NCBI RefSeq assembly: GCF_014850955.1 | Contig: NZ_JACXSS010000001.1 | Span: 4,278,001 to 4,342,000, forward strand | DNA: 64,000 nt | Reading direction: 5' to 3' | Origin: Methylomonas albis | Lineage (GTDB): Bacteria > Pseudomonadota > Gammaproteobacteria > Methylococcales > Methylomonadaceae | Shown here: piece by piece, positions 40,601 through 48,588 of the stretch | How the letters are laid out: each line of letters opens with the position of its first letter | How positions within the stretch are numbered: position 1 is the stretch's first letter | Translations under genes and position numbers: made by a program | The notes under the pieces: model-generated | What the model saw: the letters and a program-made list of their open reading frames with translations, nothing else | Databases searched by the model: none | What the model was told of the DNA's origin: nothing

Positions 40601-43600
40601 TCGGCGTCGCGCCCGCTTCGGTCATCGCCAACCTGCCGCAAATCAGCGAGCTCAAGGCAAAATACCCTGAGGTCGCTTCCGGCAGCCAGCCTGGATTTGC
40701 GCTGAGCGAAGCGCAAAAACAATTGTGGGTGCTGGGCCAGCTCGATAAAGACGGTCATCGCGCCTATAACGATCCGGCGGCGATGTTGCTGCAAGGACCG
40801 CTGAATCAAGCGGCGCTGCGCTTCGCCTTGGAACAGACCATTGCTCGCCACGAATCCTTGCGTACCCTCATCGACGCCACCGGCGAACAGCAATGGGTGC
40901 AAGCGCCGCTAGCGCTAAGCCTGCCTTGTATCGATTTAAGCGCCGAGAAAGATCCCGAAGCCAAACTTCAACACTGGTTACAGGAGCAAACCCGGCAGCT
41001 ATTCGACTTCACACAGGGCCCCTTGTTCTACCCCACCCTCCTCAAACTCGGCGCCGAACGCCATGTGCTGTCGCTGTCCGCCCATCACATCATTGGCGAT
41101 GGCCCCTCCACGGGCATCGTCCTGAATGACATCATGGCTTTCTACGCAGCGGCTTGCCGTGGCGAGACCGCCAAGCTGGCTACGCCGATTCAATATCGCG
41201 ATTTCATCCGCTGGCAGCAAACCCAAATCAACTCGGCGGCGATGGCGGAACACGAACGCTATTGGCTGCAACAATTCGCCACACCGCTTCCGGCTTTGGA
41301 CTTGCCGGCCGACCGCCAGCGTCCCTCCGTCAAAACCTATAACGGCGCTAGAGCAAGCTCGACAATCGAAGCCAGCCTGCTGCAAGCCCTGAAAAACCTG
41401 GGGAGCCAACAGGGTTGTACCTTGTATATGGTCTTGCTGGCGGCATACTCGGTGTTGTTGCACCGACTCAGCGGTCAACAGCGACTAGTCATCGGCGCAC
41501 CCTACACCGGACGCGGACTGGAAGGCGGCAATGCTTTGGTCGGCTACTGTGTGCACCTGCTGCCCATAGTCAGCGAAATCAACCCAGCCAGCCGTTTCGA
41601 CCAACACTTGCTGCAAATCCGCAATACCTTGCTCAATGCTTACCAGCACCAGGATTATCCATTCGCCCGCCTGCTCGACACACTCAAGCTTAAGCGCGAC
41701 AACAGCCGTTCGCCTTTGCTCGGCAGCATTTTTAACCTTGAACGCCAGGCGGAGATCCCCGAAGTCGAGGGCTTACAGCTAAAGGTGTATCCGCAACCGC
41801 GCAGTTACACCAGCGTCGACCTGACCCTGACCGCGAATCTGCGCGACGATCAACTGCAGTTGGAATGCGATTACAACACCGATCTTTTCGATGCCGCGAC
41901 GATACAGCGGCTGCTCGGTTACTATCAAACCCTGCTCGAAGCGGTCGTCAGCCAGCCGGAGCGAAGCCTGAACCGCCTGCCTTTATTGAGCGAAGCGGAA
42001 CGACTGATGCAAATCCTGCAATGGAACCAAACCGAACCTGCCGCCTGTCCGACTTGTTTTCATACCTTGTGGGAGGAACAGGTCGCCAAACATCCCGACC
42101 GCATCGCACTGGTAGAGGACGGTCCGGAGGGCAAGCTGTTTAGCTATGACAATCTCAATCGGCGCGCCAACCGCCTGGCCCATTATCTGCGCAGCATCGG
42201 CGTCGGCCCGGACCGGCGAGTCGGCATTTGCCTGGAGCGTTCCTGGCAACTGATGGTCGCGCTGTTGGCCAGCCTCAAAGCCGGCGGCGCTTACCTGCCC
42301 ATGGATCCCAGCTATCCAGCCGCGCGCTTGGCTTTCTTGCAAAGCGATGCGGAAGTGGCCGTGTTACTGACTCAGGAAAAGCTATTGCCGCGACTGACAG
42401 ATCTGCCTCGGCAAGTCTGTTGTCTGGACCGGGATGCCGACACCATCAATCGCGAGTCCGACAGCAATCCGCTCAACACTGTTTTGCCCCATCATCTGGC
42501 CTATGTCATCTACACCTCGGGATCGACCGGCAAACCCAAAGGGGCGATGATTTCACATCAAGGCTTGGTCAATTATCTGCAATGGGCGGTAAGCGCCTAC
42601 AAGGTCGATCAAGGCGATGGCGCACCGGTGTTGGGCTCCATCGGTTTCGACGCCACCGTCACCAGCCTGTTCGTACCCTTGCTGGCCGGACGCCAAGTGG
42701 TTTTGCTACCCGACGGCGAGGAACTCGAAGCCCTGGCCGCCCTACACCGCTCCCCATACCGGTTTAGTTTTATCAAGCTGACCCCGGCTCATCTGGAGAT
42801 TCTAAATGCCCTGCGTGCCGCCGACCCCAACGCCTCCGCCCATCTCGCCCGCTATTTGGTCCTCGGCGGCGAAGCCTTGCCGGGAGCCTCGCTCGATCCT
42901 TGGTTCAGGGATACCGATACGCTGGCGGTCAACGAGTACGGCCCAACCGAAACCGTGGTCGGTTGCTGCACCTATCTGGCCGATAGACCGATTGCCGGGT
43001 CCGTGCCGATTGGCAGACCCATTCGCGCCACCCGTCTGTATGTACTGGATCAATATCTGCAAGCCGCGCCGCCGGGCGTTCCCGGCGAACTGTACATCGG
43101 CGGCGAGGGACTGGCCCGCGGTTATCTGGACAGACCGGGCCAGACCGCCGCCGCCTTCGTACCCGATCCGTTTAGCGATGATGTCGGCGAACCGGGTGCC
43201 CGTTTATACAAAACTGGCGACCGTGCCCGCTATTTGGCCGACGGCACGCTGATATTCCTGGGCCGCATCGATCATCAAATCAAACTGCACGGCTATCGTA
43301 TCGAACTGGGAGAAATCGAAGCCGTTCTCACCGACCAGCCGAATGTGCGCGAGGCCGTGGCCCTGCTGCGTGAGGATCAACCCGGCCATCACAGGCTGGT
43401 AGCCTATGTAACTCCGATACCGGATCAATCGCTGGATACCGACCAATTGCGCCAAGCGCTCAAATTGCTGCTGCCGGAATATATGGTGCCGGCCGTTATC
43501 GTGCCGCTGACAGAGATGCCGTTGACCAGTCACGGCAAGGTCGACCGCCTGGCCTTGCCCGTCCCCGATCGGTCGCGTCCCGATCGGGCCGAAGACTTCA

Positions 43601-43932
43601 TGCCGCCCGGCAATGACATCGAACGCCAGATCGCCGCCGTCTGGCAGGAAATCCTGCAACTGGACAACGTGGGCATTCGCGACAACTTTTTCGATATAGG
43701 CGGCAACTCCCTGCTGATACTGCAAGCCTATCAAAAACTGCAAGCGCTATTGCCAACCGATTGTCTGGTGGTCGAGCTATTCAAATACCCGACGATCAGC
43801 GCGTTGGCGGCGTTTATCGGCAACGACACGGCACCGATTCAAGTCGATTACGAGGTGATCAAAAACCGGGTCAGCCGCCAAAAAGCCGCCGTCGATCAGC
43901 AAGCTCGTCGACGCAGCACCACTCATGTCTAG
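34654..43932 (+). CDS. hybrid PKS/NRPS: KS-AT-ACP-aminotransferase-luciferase-like monooxygenase-C-A-PCP
   Basis: 3092 residues. KS (Cys207), AT (Ser659; GHSIGAY has Ala where Glu is usual; HAFH), ACP (Ser987, GADSL), a Pro/Ala/Gln-rich linker, a PLP-dependent aminotransferase of GSA-AM type (about 1200-1620; Lys1446 in YGKIIGGGMPIGA), a luciferase-like flavin monooxygenase (about 1655-2000; FYFGNYDAD, PERHF, FASGWHPNDF), C (His2145, Asp2149 in HHIIGDG), A (YTSGSTGKPKG, EYGPTE, YKTGDR) and PCP (Ser3019, GGNSLL). The pocket residues I read give D-A-T-K-V-G-E-V-G-K, closest to Asn/Asp-type codes. Family knowledge: McyE-like AMT domains turn a beta-keto acyl-ACP into a beta-amino acyl chain, and adjacent LLM domains are linked to alpha-hydroxylation. 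A plausible AAGGAT RBS precedes the ATG. Confidence 0.93.
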   Translation: MAQGLPDELTPLQKAYTAIQQLRGKVDRLEQAASEAIAIIGMGCRTPGANDPDAFWELVRNGRDAIREIPAERWDASAYYDPEPGRPGKAYTRYGGFIEQADRFDAAFFGISAREAESMDPQQRLLLEVAWEALEHAGLPASRLLGSPTGVFVGVTASDYGLLQAERADQGQVNPYFNTGTPLNACAGRLSYVLGLQGPCMAVDTACSSSLTAIHLACTALRAKDCDLALSGGVNLTLSPLLNITLSAAGMMSADGRCKSFDDAANGYVRGEGCGIVILKRYADALTAGDQILALIRGSGVNQDGASSGFTVPNGVAQQKLLRQTLSKARVQAHEIDYIEAHGTGTSLGDPIEAQALGEVLGQAPGRERPLLVGSVKSNIGHLESAAGVAGLIKLVQALRHEELPPTLHIKQPNSRIGWDQLNIRPITQLTPWPRGEKRRLAGLSAFGASGSNAHLILEEAPLKETLSPAQDRPQHILALSAKTEPALNDLAVSYQRFLQQSSAPLADICFSANTGRQHFKHRIAVCAEDPSQLRQRLAAFSENQASPGLFVGGPPPAKPLRPVLMFSGQGSIYPGMGRDLYTLHPGFRLAMDDCAAILEPLLEKPLLSVLYAETNRSDNEDLLKQARYAQPALFALQYALTGLWRSFGMEPAAVFGHSIGAYAAACVAGVFSLEDGLKLVAERARLMQTLSEDGSMAAIFADEARVATAIAPHRQQLSIAAINGPQHIVVSGRSAALATLLEQFREAGIETYPLQVSHAFHSPLMEPILDPFESYARQIRFQAPKLPFISDLSGRPLASEEIPDAAYWRRHCRQPVRFAEGLNSLLPKLAVNDEDKAAPAVGRNFELFLEIGPGQVLTNLGKRLSGSATWLPSLLQQKPDWTVISTSLAEAYARGADVDWSGFDAAFGRNRVCVPTYGFQRKSYWLPPKESTMTNPQPVMSQPVQDQHARRAAILARLCQLFSGLLRTDPGEIDTHAQFLEMGADSLVLVEGVRIVEDNFGIKLEIRQFFEEITTLDAIAGYLAERSCGDLPQQAASVTTQAPQLQTPPPTPATANSAQSLSAPVPTPAIAYPATALAAGGSVDGSALQQIILAQTQLMAQQLAVLQGLPAAATVAGTPVQAVAQSSVPAQALAQTERPQASDNCSSPLRALNNPIVPGASGLSPQQSRHLESLIERYQKKTPKSKALAQACRPGLADSRASIGFRFSTKEILYPITGAESMGSRLRDIDGNRYVDLTMGFGVLLFGSRPEFMQGVLETEIQHGFQLGPRSEHMQEITELFAEITGHQRVAFTNSGTEAIMIALRLARTTTGRHKIVIFEGSYHGHSDGTLAKTTRVDGELRSEPVSPGVPPNLAKDILVLEYGTQESLNIIREHAHEIAAVLVEPVQSRRLDFQPLEFLQQLRGLTRQTGVALIFDEMISGFRAHPAGAQGLFGIKADLATYGKIIGGGMPIGAVAGDARFLDGIDGGFWQYGDASYPRATRTYFGGTFCQHPFSMAACLATLRHLKEQGPALQERLNQRTAALAKSLNDYFIAEKLELRVCHFASTFHFKFPGNLEMFYYHLLEKGVYIWEWRACFLSTAHTEEDLELLIRAVKESVAELRQGGFLPECNQAAAIATHKHLADSTDRTWFRHNSKLSHRESAFPARTASTTGRRGLAFGLFYFGNYDADFSDGKYDPLLEGARYADREGFRALWIPERHFSEFGGFSPNPSVLAAALARETQHLQLRAGSVVLPLHNPVRVAEEWALVDNLSNGRVGIGFASGWHPNDFVFAPDAYGHHRELTFEGIETIRHLWRGESITRRGGNNSQVELSIYPRPKQASLPAWLTIVNNPDTYRKAGEMGLGVLTNLMGQSLEDLADNIATYRQALAEHGHDPKAGNVTVLIHTYLCADAEQAIREARQPMCDYLLSSIGLFQKMAQDVGPSTDLERVTPEDKAYIVGKAYEKYVASSALIGSPESCVPIVEKLLSIGVDELACFVDFGVAPASVIANLPQISELKAKYPEVASGSQPGFALSEAQKQLWVLGQLDKDGHRAYNDPAAMLLQGPLNQAALRFALEQTIARHESLRTLIDATGEQQWVQAPLALSLPCIDLSAEKDPEAKLQHWLQEQTRQLFDFTQGPLFYPTLLKLGAERHVLSLSAHHIIGDGPSTGIVLNDIMAFYAAACRGETAKLATPIQYRDFIRWQQTQINSAAMAEHERYWLQQFATPLPALDLPADRQRPSVKTYNGARASSTIEASLLQALKNLGSQQGCTLYMVLLAAYSVLLHRLSGQQRLVIGAPYTGRGLEGGNALVGYCVHLLPIVSEINPASRFDQHLLQIRNTLLNAYQHQDYPFARLLDTLKLKRDNSRSPLLGSIFNLERQAEIPEVEGLQLKVYPQPRSYTSVDLTLTANLRDDQLQLECDYNTDLFDAATIQRLLGYYQTLLEAVVSQPERSLNRLPLLSEAERLMQILQWNQTEPAACPTCFHTLWEEQVAKHPDRIALVEDGPEGKLFSYDNLNRRANRLAHYLRSIGVGPDRRVGICLERSWQLMVALLASLKAGGAYLPMDPSYPAARLAFLQSDAEVAVLLTQEKLLPRLTDLPRQVCCLDRDADTINRESDSNPLNTVLPHHLAYVIYTSGSTGKPKGAMISHQGLVNYLQWAVSAYKVDQGDGAPVLGSIGFDATVTSLFVPLLAGRQVVLLPDGEELEALAALHRSPYRFSFIKLTPAHLEILNALRAADPNASAHLARYLVLGGEALPGASLDPWFRDTDTLAVNEYGPTETVVGCCTYLADRPIAGSVPIGRPIRATRLYVLDQYLQAAPPGVPGELYIGGEGLARGYLDRPGQTAAAFVPDPFSDDVGEPGARLYKTGDRARYLADGTLIFLGRIDHQIKLHGYRIELGEIEAVLTDQPNVREAVALLREDQPGHHRLVAYVTPIPDQSLDTDQLRQALKLLLPEYMVPAVIVPLTEMPLTSHGKVDRLALPVPDRSRPDRAEDFMPPGNDIERQIAAVWQEILQLDNVGIRDNFFDIGGNSLLILQAYQKLQALLPTDCLVVELFKYPTISALAAFIGNDTAPIQVDYEVIKNRVSRQKAAVDQQARRRSTTHV

Positions 43933-43944
43933 GAAGTAGAGGCT

Positions 43945-46900
43945 ATGAATCACGAAGAAATAGGCGAAGACCAAGAAAACATCGCCATCGTCGGCATCGC
44001 CGTGCGCATGCCGGGCGCGCCCGACCTGGAAAGCTTTTGGCAAAACCTGCGCGACGGCGTGGAAGCCGTGTCGCTATTCTCCGAAGCCGAGATGCTGGCT
44101 TCGGGCCTGGACCTGGAAACCATCCGTGATCCGCTATTCGTGCCGGCCAAGGCGATCTTGGACGACGTGGAAATGTTCGATGCGCCATTTTTCGGAATTT
44201 CCCCGCGGGAAGCCGAGTTGATGGATCCGCAACATCGCTTGATGATGGAGTGTGCCTGGGAAGTGCTGGAGCACGCCGGTTACGATTCGGAAACCTACCC
44301 AGGCCGAATCGCCGTGTTTACCAGCGCGGGCATGAACACCTATCTGCCTTTTAATATTCTTTCCAATCCCGGTTTGCTGCAGCAAGTCGGCGGTTTTCAA
44401 CTGTCCATTTATAACGATAAGGACTTTGTCCCCAGCCGGATCGCCTACAGCATGAATCTCAAGGGACCGGCGATCGACATCGGCACCGCCTGCTCCTCCT
44501 CGCTGGTCGGCGTACACTTTGCCTGCCAACACCTGCTGACCTATCAATCCGATATGACGCTGGTCGGCGGCATCTCCATCCATTTGCCGGAAAAAATGGG
44601 GCATTTATATGAAGCGGGAACGGCGTATTCTCCCGATAGCCACTGCCGCCCATTCGACGCCGAACCTAGCGGCTTAATCGATGGCAATGGCGTTGCCGCA
44701 GTGGTCCTAAAACGGCTCAGCGAAGCCCTGGCGGATGGCGACCGCATTTACGCAGTCATCAAAGGTAGCGCGATCAATAACGACGGCGCGGCGAAAGTCG
44801 GCTATTCGGCGCCCAGCATCAACGGTCAGGCCGAAGTCATCGTCGAGGCGCAAGCCGTGGCAGGGGTTAGTCCGGCGACCATCAGTTACGTCGAAACCCA
44901 TGGCACGGCAACGCCTTTGGGCGACCCAATCGAAGTTGCCGCCCTCACCCAGGCCTTTCGCGCCGGCACGGATAAAAAGGGCTACTGCGGGATAGGCTCG
45001 GTCAAATCCAACATCGGCCATGTCGATAAAGCGGCGGGGCTGGCGGGCTTGATCAAAACCGCGCTGGCGCTCGATCACGGCATGATTCCCCCCAACTTGC
45101 ATTTTAAACAGCCTAACCCCAAGTTGAACCTAGCCGACAGCCCTTTTTACGTCGTCGGCAGTTTGCAAGCCTGGCCCCGCGACCCAGCCGCGCCGCGCCG
45201 CGCCGGTATCAGCTCGTTTGGGGTGGGCGGAACCAACGCCCACGCCATCCTCGAAGAAGCCCCGCTGCCCGAGCCAGGGTCATCCTCCCGTCCGCTGCAA
45301 CTGATGATGATTTCCGCGAAAACCGATGCAGCGCTGTCGGCCGCGGCGAAAAATATGGCCGCTTTTCTGGAACGAGAACCGCACATAAATCTGGCCGACA
45401 CCTGCCATACCTTGCAAAAAGGCCGCAGGGCATTCGCCCACCGGCGGGCCTTTACCTGCACGTCCACCGGGGAAGCGATTAAAGCACTCCGCACCATGCC
45501 GAACAGCCACGTCGATCATCAAGCCCAACGCGGCGTGGTGTTTATGTTCCCCGGCCAGGGCAGCCAATATCCGGGCATGGGCGCAGAGTTGTATCTTCAA
45601 GAAGCGGTATTCCGGGAACAAATCGATTTATGCGCGCAAATCCTGCTGCCGGAACTCGGCCTGGACATTCGGACATTATTGTTCCCCAACGCCACCGAAA
45701 CGGCAGCGGCGGCCATCCAATTAAAACAAACCGCACTGGCGCAACCGGCGTTGTTTAGCATCGAGTACGCCTTGGCGCGATTATGGATGAGCTGGGGCTT
45801 AAAACCCTACGCCATGATTGGCCACAGTCTCGGCGAATACGTTGCCGCATGTATCGCCCGGGTTTTCTCGCTGTCCGACGCCTTAACCCTGGTCGCAGCC
45901 AGAAGCCGATTGATGCAGTCCATGCCGGTCGGCGCCATGCTGGCGGTGCCTATGGCTGAACCGGCACTGCTGACGCTGCTGGCTGAAATAGCGCAGCCGA
46001 TCGACCTTGCCGCCGTCAACGGCCCCGAACTGTGCGTGGTCTCCGGCCCGCTGTCGGCAATTGAATTGCTACAAAATCGACTGAATACTCAAGGCCTGTC
46101 CAGCCGCTTGCTGCATACCTCGCACGCCTTCCATTCTGCGGCGATGCAGCCTATTCTGGCGCCCTTTACCGAATTACTGCGGGCTATTGAACTCAAGCCG
46201 CCGCAAATCCCCTATCTGTCCAATCTCACCGGAACCTGGATTAGCGCAGCAGAAACCTGTAGCCCTGATTATTGGGCCAAACATTTGCGCCACAGCGTGC
46301 GCTTTGGTGAGGGACTTGCGGTGTTACTGGCGACCGATGCTACTCCGGTATTGTTGGAAGTTGGGCCGGGACGCACCCTGGGCGGTTTGGCAGGGCTTGC
46401 CGCCGGCTTGAAAACGCAGCCCCTATGTCTGTCTAGCCTGCCTCAAGCTCAGGAAAATCGCGATGCGCAGAGTTTTCTGCTACGTAGTCTCGCCGATTTA
46501 TGGCTGGCCGGCATCGACATTGATTGGAATGGATTCTACCGAGATGAGCGGCGCTTGCGCGTACCGCTGCCCACCTATCCTTTTCAGCGTCGTCGCTACT
46601 GGATAGAAGCGGGCAAACCTGTCGCCGGAGAAGCCGCAAAAAGCACTGCAGGCAGCAGACAAGCCAACCCGGCCGACTGGTTCTACCTGCCGTCGTGGAA
46701 AGCCAGTCTTGCCCCGACGCCCTCGGCATCAGTCTCTGCATGGCTGGTGTTCGCCGACGAAATCGGACTGGCTGAGACATTGACCACGGATCAGGCACAA
46801 AACGATCGCCAAATCATTACCGTTAACGTTGGCGCCGGTTTTACCCGGCAACATCAGCGCGCTTACAGCATAAACCCGACCAATCCCTCCGACTTCGATG

Positions 46901-48531
46901 CGCTACTAGACGCTTTGGACCGGGAAAACGCACTGCCAAGACAGATTGTCTATCTATGGGCATTGAGCAAACCCGATGCCGGCGCGACAGACTTGAGCCG
47001 ACACTGCGACCCGCTGCTAGCGCTGATTCAAGCACTGAGCCGGCGGCCTGACGGTGTGCCGGTCGAGCTCAGCGTGATCGGCAACGGCATTCGCGATGTC
47101 GGCGCTAACGAGCCTATCGATCCGGGCAAAGCCTCGCTGCTCGGTCTGCTGCGTACCCTGCCCTGGGAGTTGCCTCATCTCAGTGCGCAAGCGATTGATA
47201 TTCCGCTGCCGACGACGGCGGTTCAACTACACCGCCTAGCCAGCCGCTTGTCCCGAGAATTGAGCGTTGAGGCAAAAGAGCCTCTGCTGGTCCTGCGCAA
47301 TGGCTACCGCTGGATTCCCAGCCTGGAAGCGGTTAGGCCGGATAGTCCGCATGAAGAAGTCCCGTGCTTGCTTCGCAACGGCGGGATTTATCTGATCACC
47401 GGCGGCCTCGAAGGCATCGGCTTGTTGTTTGCCCGGCACGTGGCCGCCATGGTTCAAGCCAAACTGATACTCACCACCTCGGCTTCGTTGGATTCCATCG
47501 CCGTGGAACAAATTCGCGCGCTGGAAGCTTTGGGTTGCGAAGTGTTGCCCCTCCGTCTTGTCGACTTCGATACGCCTAGTCTTAATTCGGTATTGAACCA
47601 GGCGGAACACCACTTCGGGGGGCTTGACGGCGTCATCCACGCGGCGGACATGAGCAGTTCTCGTCCGTTTTCCTTGATGCAAACCATAGGCAAAGCAGAG
47701 CAGGACGCCTACTGGCAAATCCAGCAACAATCCCTTAACGCCCTAAAGCAATCTCTCGAACAGCGGCATATCGAATTCTGCCTGTTGATGTCCTCCTTAG
47801 CCGCCGAACTCGGCGGTATTGGACAAGCGACTCATGCCGTTGCCTGCGTTTATTTGGAGGCCTTTGCCAGGCAACACAATCAGACCGGCGCCTACCCCTG
47901 GATCGTCGTGCAATGGGATGTATGGCAAGAAGAAGGTGAAGCACCCGGGATAAACTCGGCCTTGGCCGACATTGCCATGACCCCGCAGGAAGGCGGCAAT
48001 GCCTTCCTGCGTCTGATGGCATTGGGCGAATCGACCGCTATCATCATTGCCACCAGCGATCCTCGTTTCCGCCGAAAGGCTCTCGACCGCATGTCGGATA
48101 CCCCGGCAACGACCCAAACATCCGCTGCCGGCAAGCGTCACGACCGTCCCGACTTGGACTATCCTTATCAGGCTCCTCGTAATGAAAGTGAAATGGCGAT
48201 CGCGGAATTATGGCAAGAATACTTGGGCATCGACAAAATCGGCATTCACGATAACTTTTTCGACTTGGGAGGACACTCCTTGCTTGCCACGCAACTGGTG
48301 TCACGGCTTCAGCATACGTTCAAGGTAGACCTGGAATTGACGCTGTTTTTCATTGCGCCAACGATTGCCGAATTAAGCGAAACATTGCTAAAAAAACAGC
48401 TTGAATCAAGCGACGAAGATCAATTGGCCGAGTGGCTCGACAAACTCGAACAAATGTCCGAGGACGAAGCGCAAGCCCTGCTGGAAAGCGGTAGTCTGCC
48501 GGCGGAGTTGCTCAATGCACTCGGACATTAG
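43945..48531 (+). CDS. type I PKS KS-AT-(degenerate KR)-ACP
   Basis: 1528 residues. The KS (Cys183; MNTYLPFN) is of the hybrid class that accepts chains from PCPs, matching the PCP at the end of the previous protein. AT has Ser628 (GHSLGEY) and HAFH, malonyl-type. The following domain has KR architecture (about 920-1350) but cofactor motif GGLEGIG. It keeps Ser1284, while His1297 replaces Tyr and Cys1301 replaces Asn (THAVAC), so it is probably inactive and a beta-keto unit would remain. The carrier domain (Ser1445, GGHSLLA) looks PCP-like, fitting hand-off to an NRPS condensation domain. The C-terminal tail LDKLEQMSEDEAQALLE resembles a docking motif. An AGGAAG/GAGG RBS precedes the ATG. The first NRPS gene downstream starts about 10 kb further on. 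Confidence 0.92.
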   Translation: MNHEEIGEDQENIAIVGIAVRMPGAPDLESFWQNLRDGVEAVSLFSEAEMLASGLDLETIRDPLFVPAKAILDDVEMFDAPFFGISPREAELMDPQHRLMMECAWEVLEHAGYDSETYPGRIAVFTSAGMNTYLPFNILSNPGLLQQVGGFQLSIYNDKDFVPSRIAYSMNLKGPAIDIGTACSSSLVGVHFACQHLLTYQSDMTLVGGISIHLPEKMGHLYEAGTAYSPDSHCRPFDAEPSGLIDGNGVAAVVLKRLSEALADGDRIYAVIKGSAINNDGAAKVGYSAPSINGQAEVIVEAQAVAGVSPATISYVETHGTATPLGDPIEVAALTQAFRAGTDKKGYCGIGSVKSNIGHVDKAAGLAGLIKTALALDHGMIPPNLHFKQPNPKLNLADSPFYVVGSLQAWPRDPAAPRRAGISSFGVGGTNAHAILEEAPLPEPGSSSRPLQLMMISAKTDAALSAAAKNMAAFLEREPHINLADTCHTLQKGRRAFAHRRAFTCTSTGEAIKALRTMPNSHVDHQAQRGVVFMFPGQGSQYPGMGAELYLQEAVFREQIDLCAQILLPELGLDIRTLLFPNATETAAAAIQLKQTALAQPALFSIEYALARLWMSWGLKPYAMIGHSLGEYVAACIARVFSLSDALTLVAARSRLMQSMPVGAMLAVPMAEPALLTLLAEIAQPIDLAAVNGPELCVVSGPLSAIELLQNRLNTQGLSSRLLHTSHAFHSAAMQPILAPFTELLRAIELKPPQIPYLSNLTGTWISAAETCSPDYWAKHLRHSVRFGEGLAVLLATDATPVLLEVGPGRTLGGLAGLAAGLKTQPLCLSSLPQAQENRDAQSFLLRSLADLWLAGIDIDWNGFYRDERRLRVPLPTYPFQRRRYWIEAGKPVAGEAAKSTAGSRQANPADWFYLPSWKASLAPTPSASVSAWLVFADEIGLAETLTTDQAQNDRQIITVNVGAGFTRQHQRAYSINPTNPSDFDALLDALDRENALPRQIVYLWALSKPDAGATDLSRHCDPLLALIQALSRRPDGVPVELSVIGNGIRDVGANEPIDPGKASLLGLLRTLPWELPHLSAQAIDIPLPTTAVQLHRLASRLSRELSVEAKEPLLVLRNGYRWIPSLEAVRPDSPHEEVPCLLRNGGIYLITGGLEGIGLLFARHVAAMVQAKLILTTSASLDSIAVEQIRALEALGCEVLPLRLVDFDTPSLNSVLNQAEHHFGGLDGVIHAADMSSSRPFSLMQTIGKAEQDAYWQIQQQSLNALKQSLEQRHIEFCLLMSSLAAELGGIGQATHAVACVYLEAFARQHNQTGAYPWIVVQWDVWQEEGEAPGINSALADIAMTPQEGGNAFLRLMALGESTAIIIATSDPRFRRKALDRMSDTPATTQTSAAGKRHDRPDLDYPYQAPRNESEMAIAELWQEYLGIDKIGIHDNFFDLGGHSLLATQLVSRLQHTFKVDLELTLFFIAPTIAELSETLLKKQLESSDEDQLAEWLDKLEQMSEDEAQALLESGSLPAELLNALGH

Positions 48532-48588
48532 CCATGGTTTTTTCTTTCTCGCCCTAAATTTTATAACCGGATACATTCGAGGCACATC

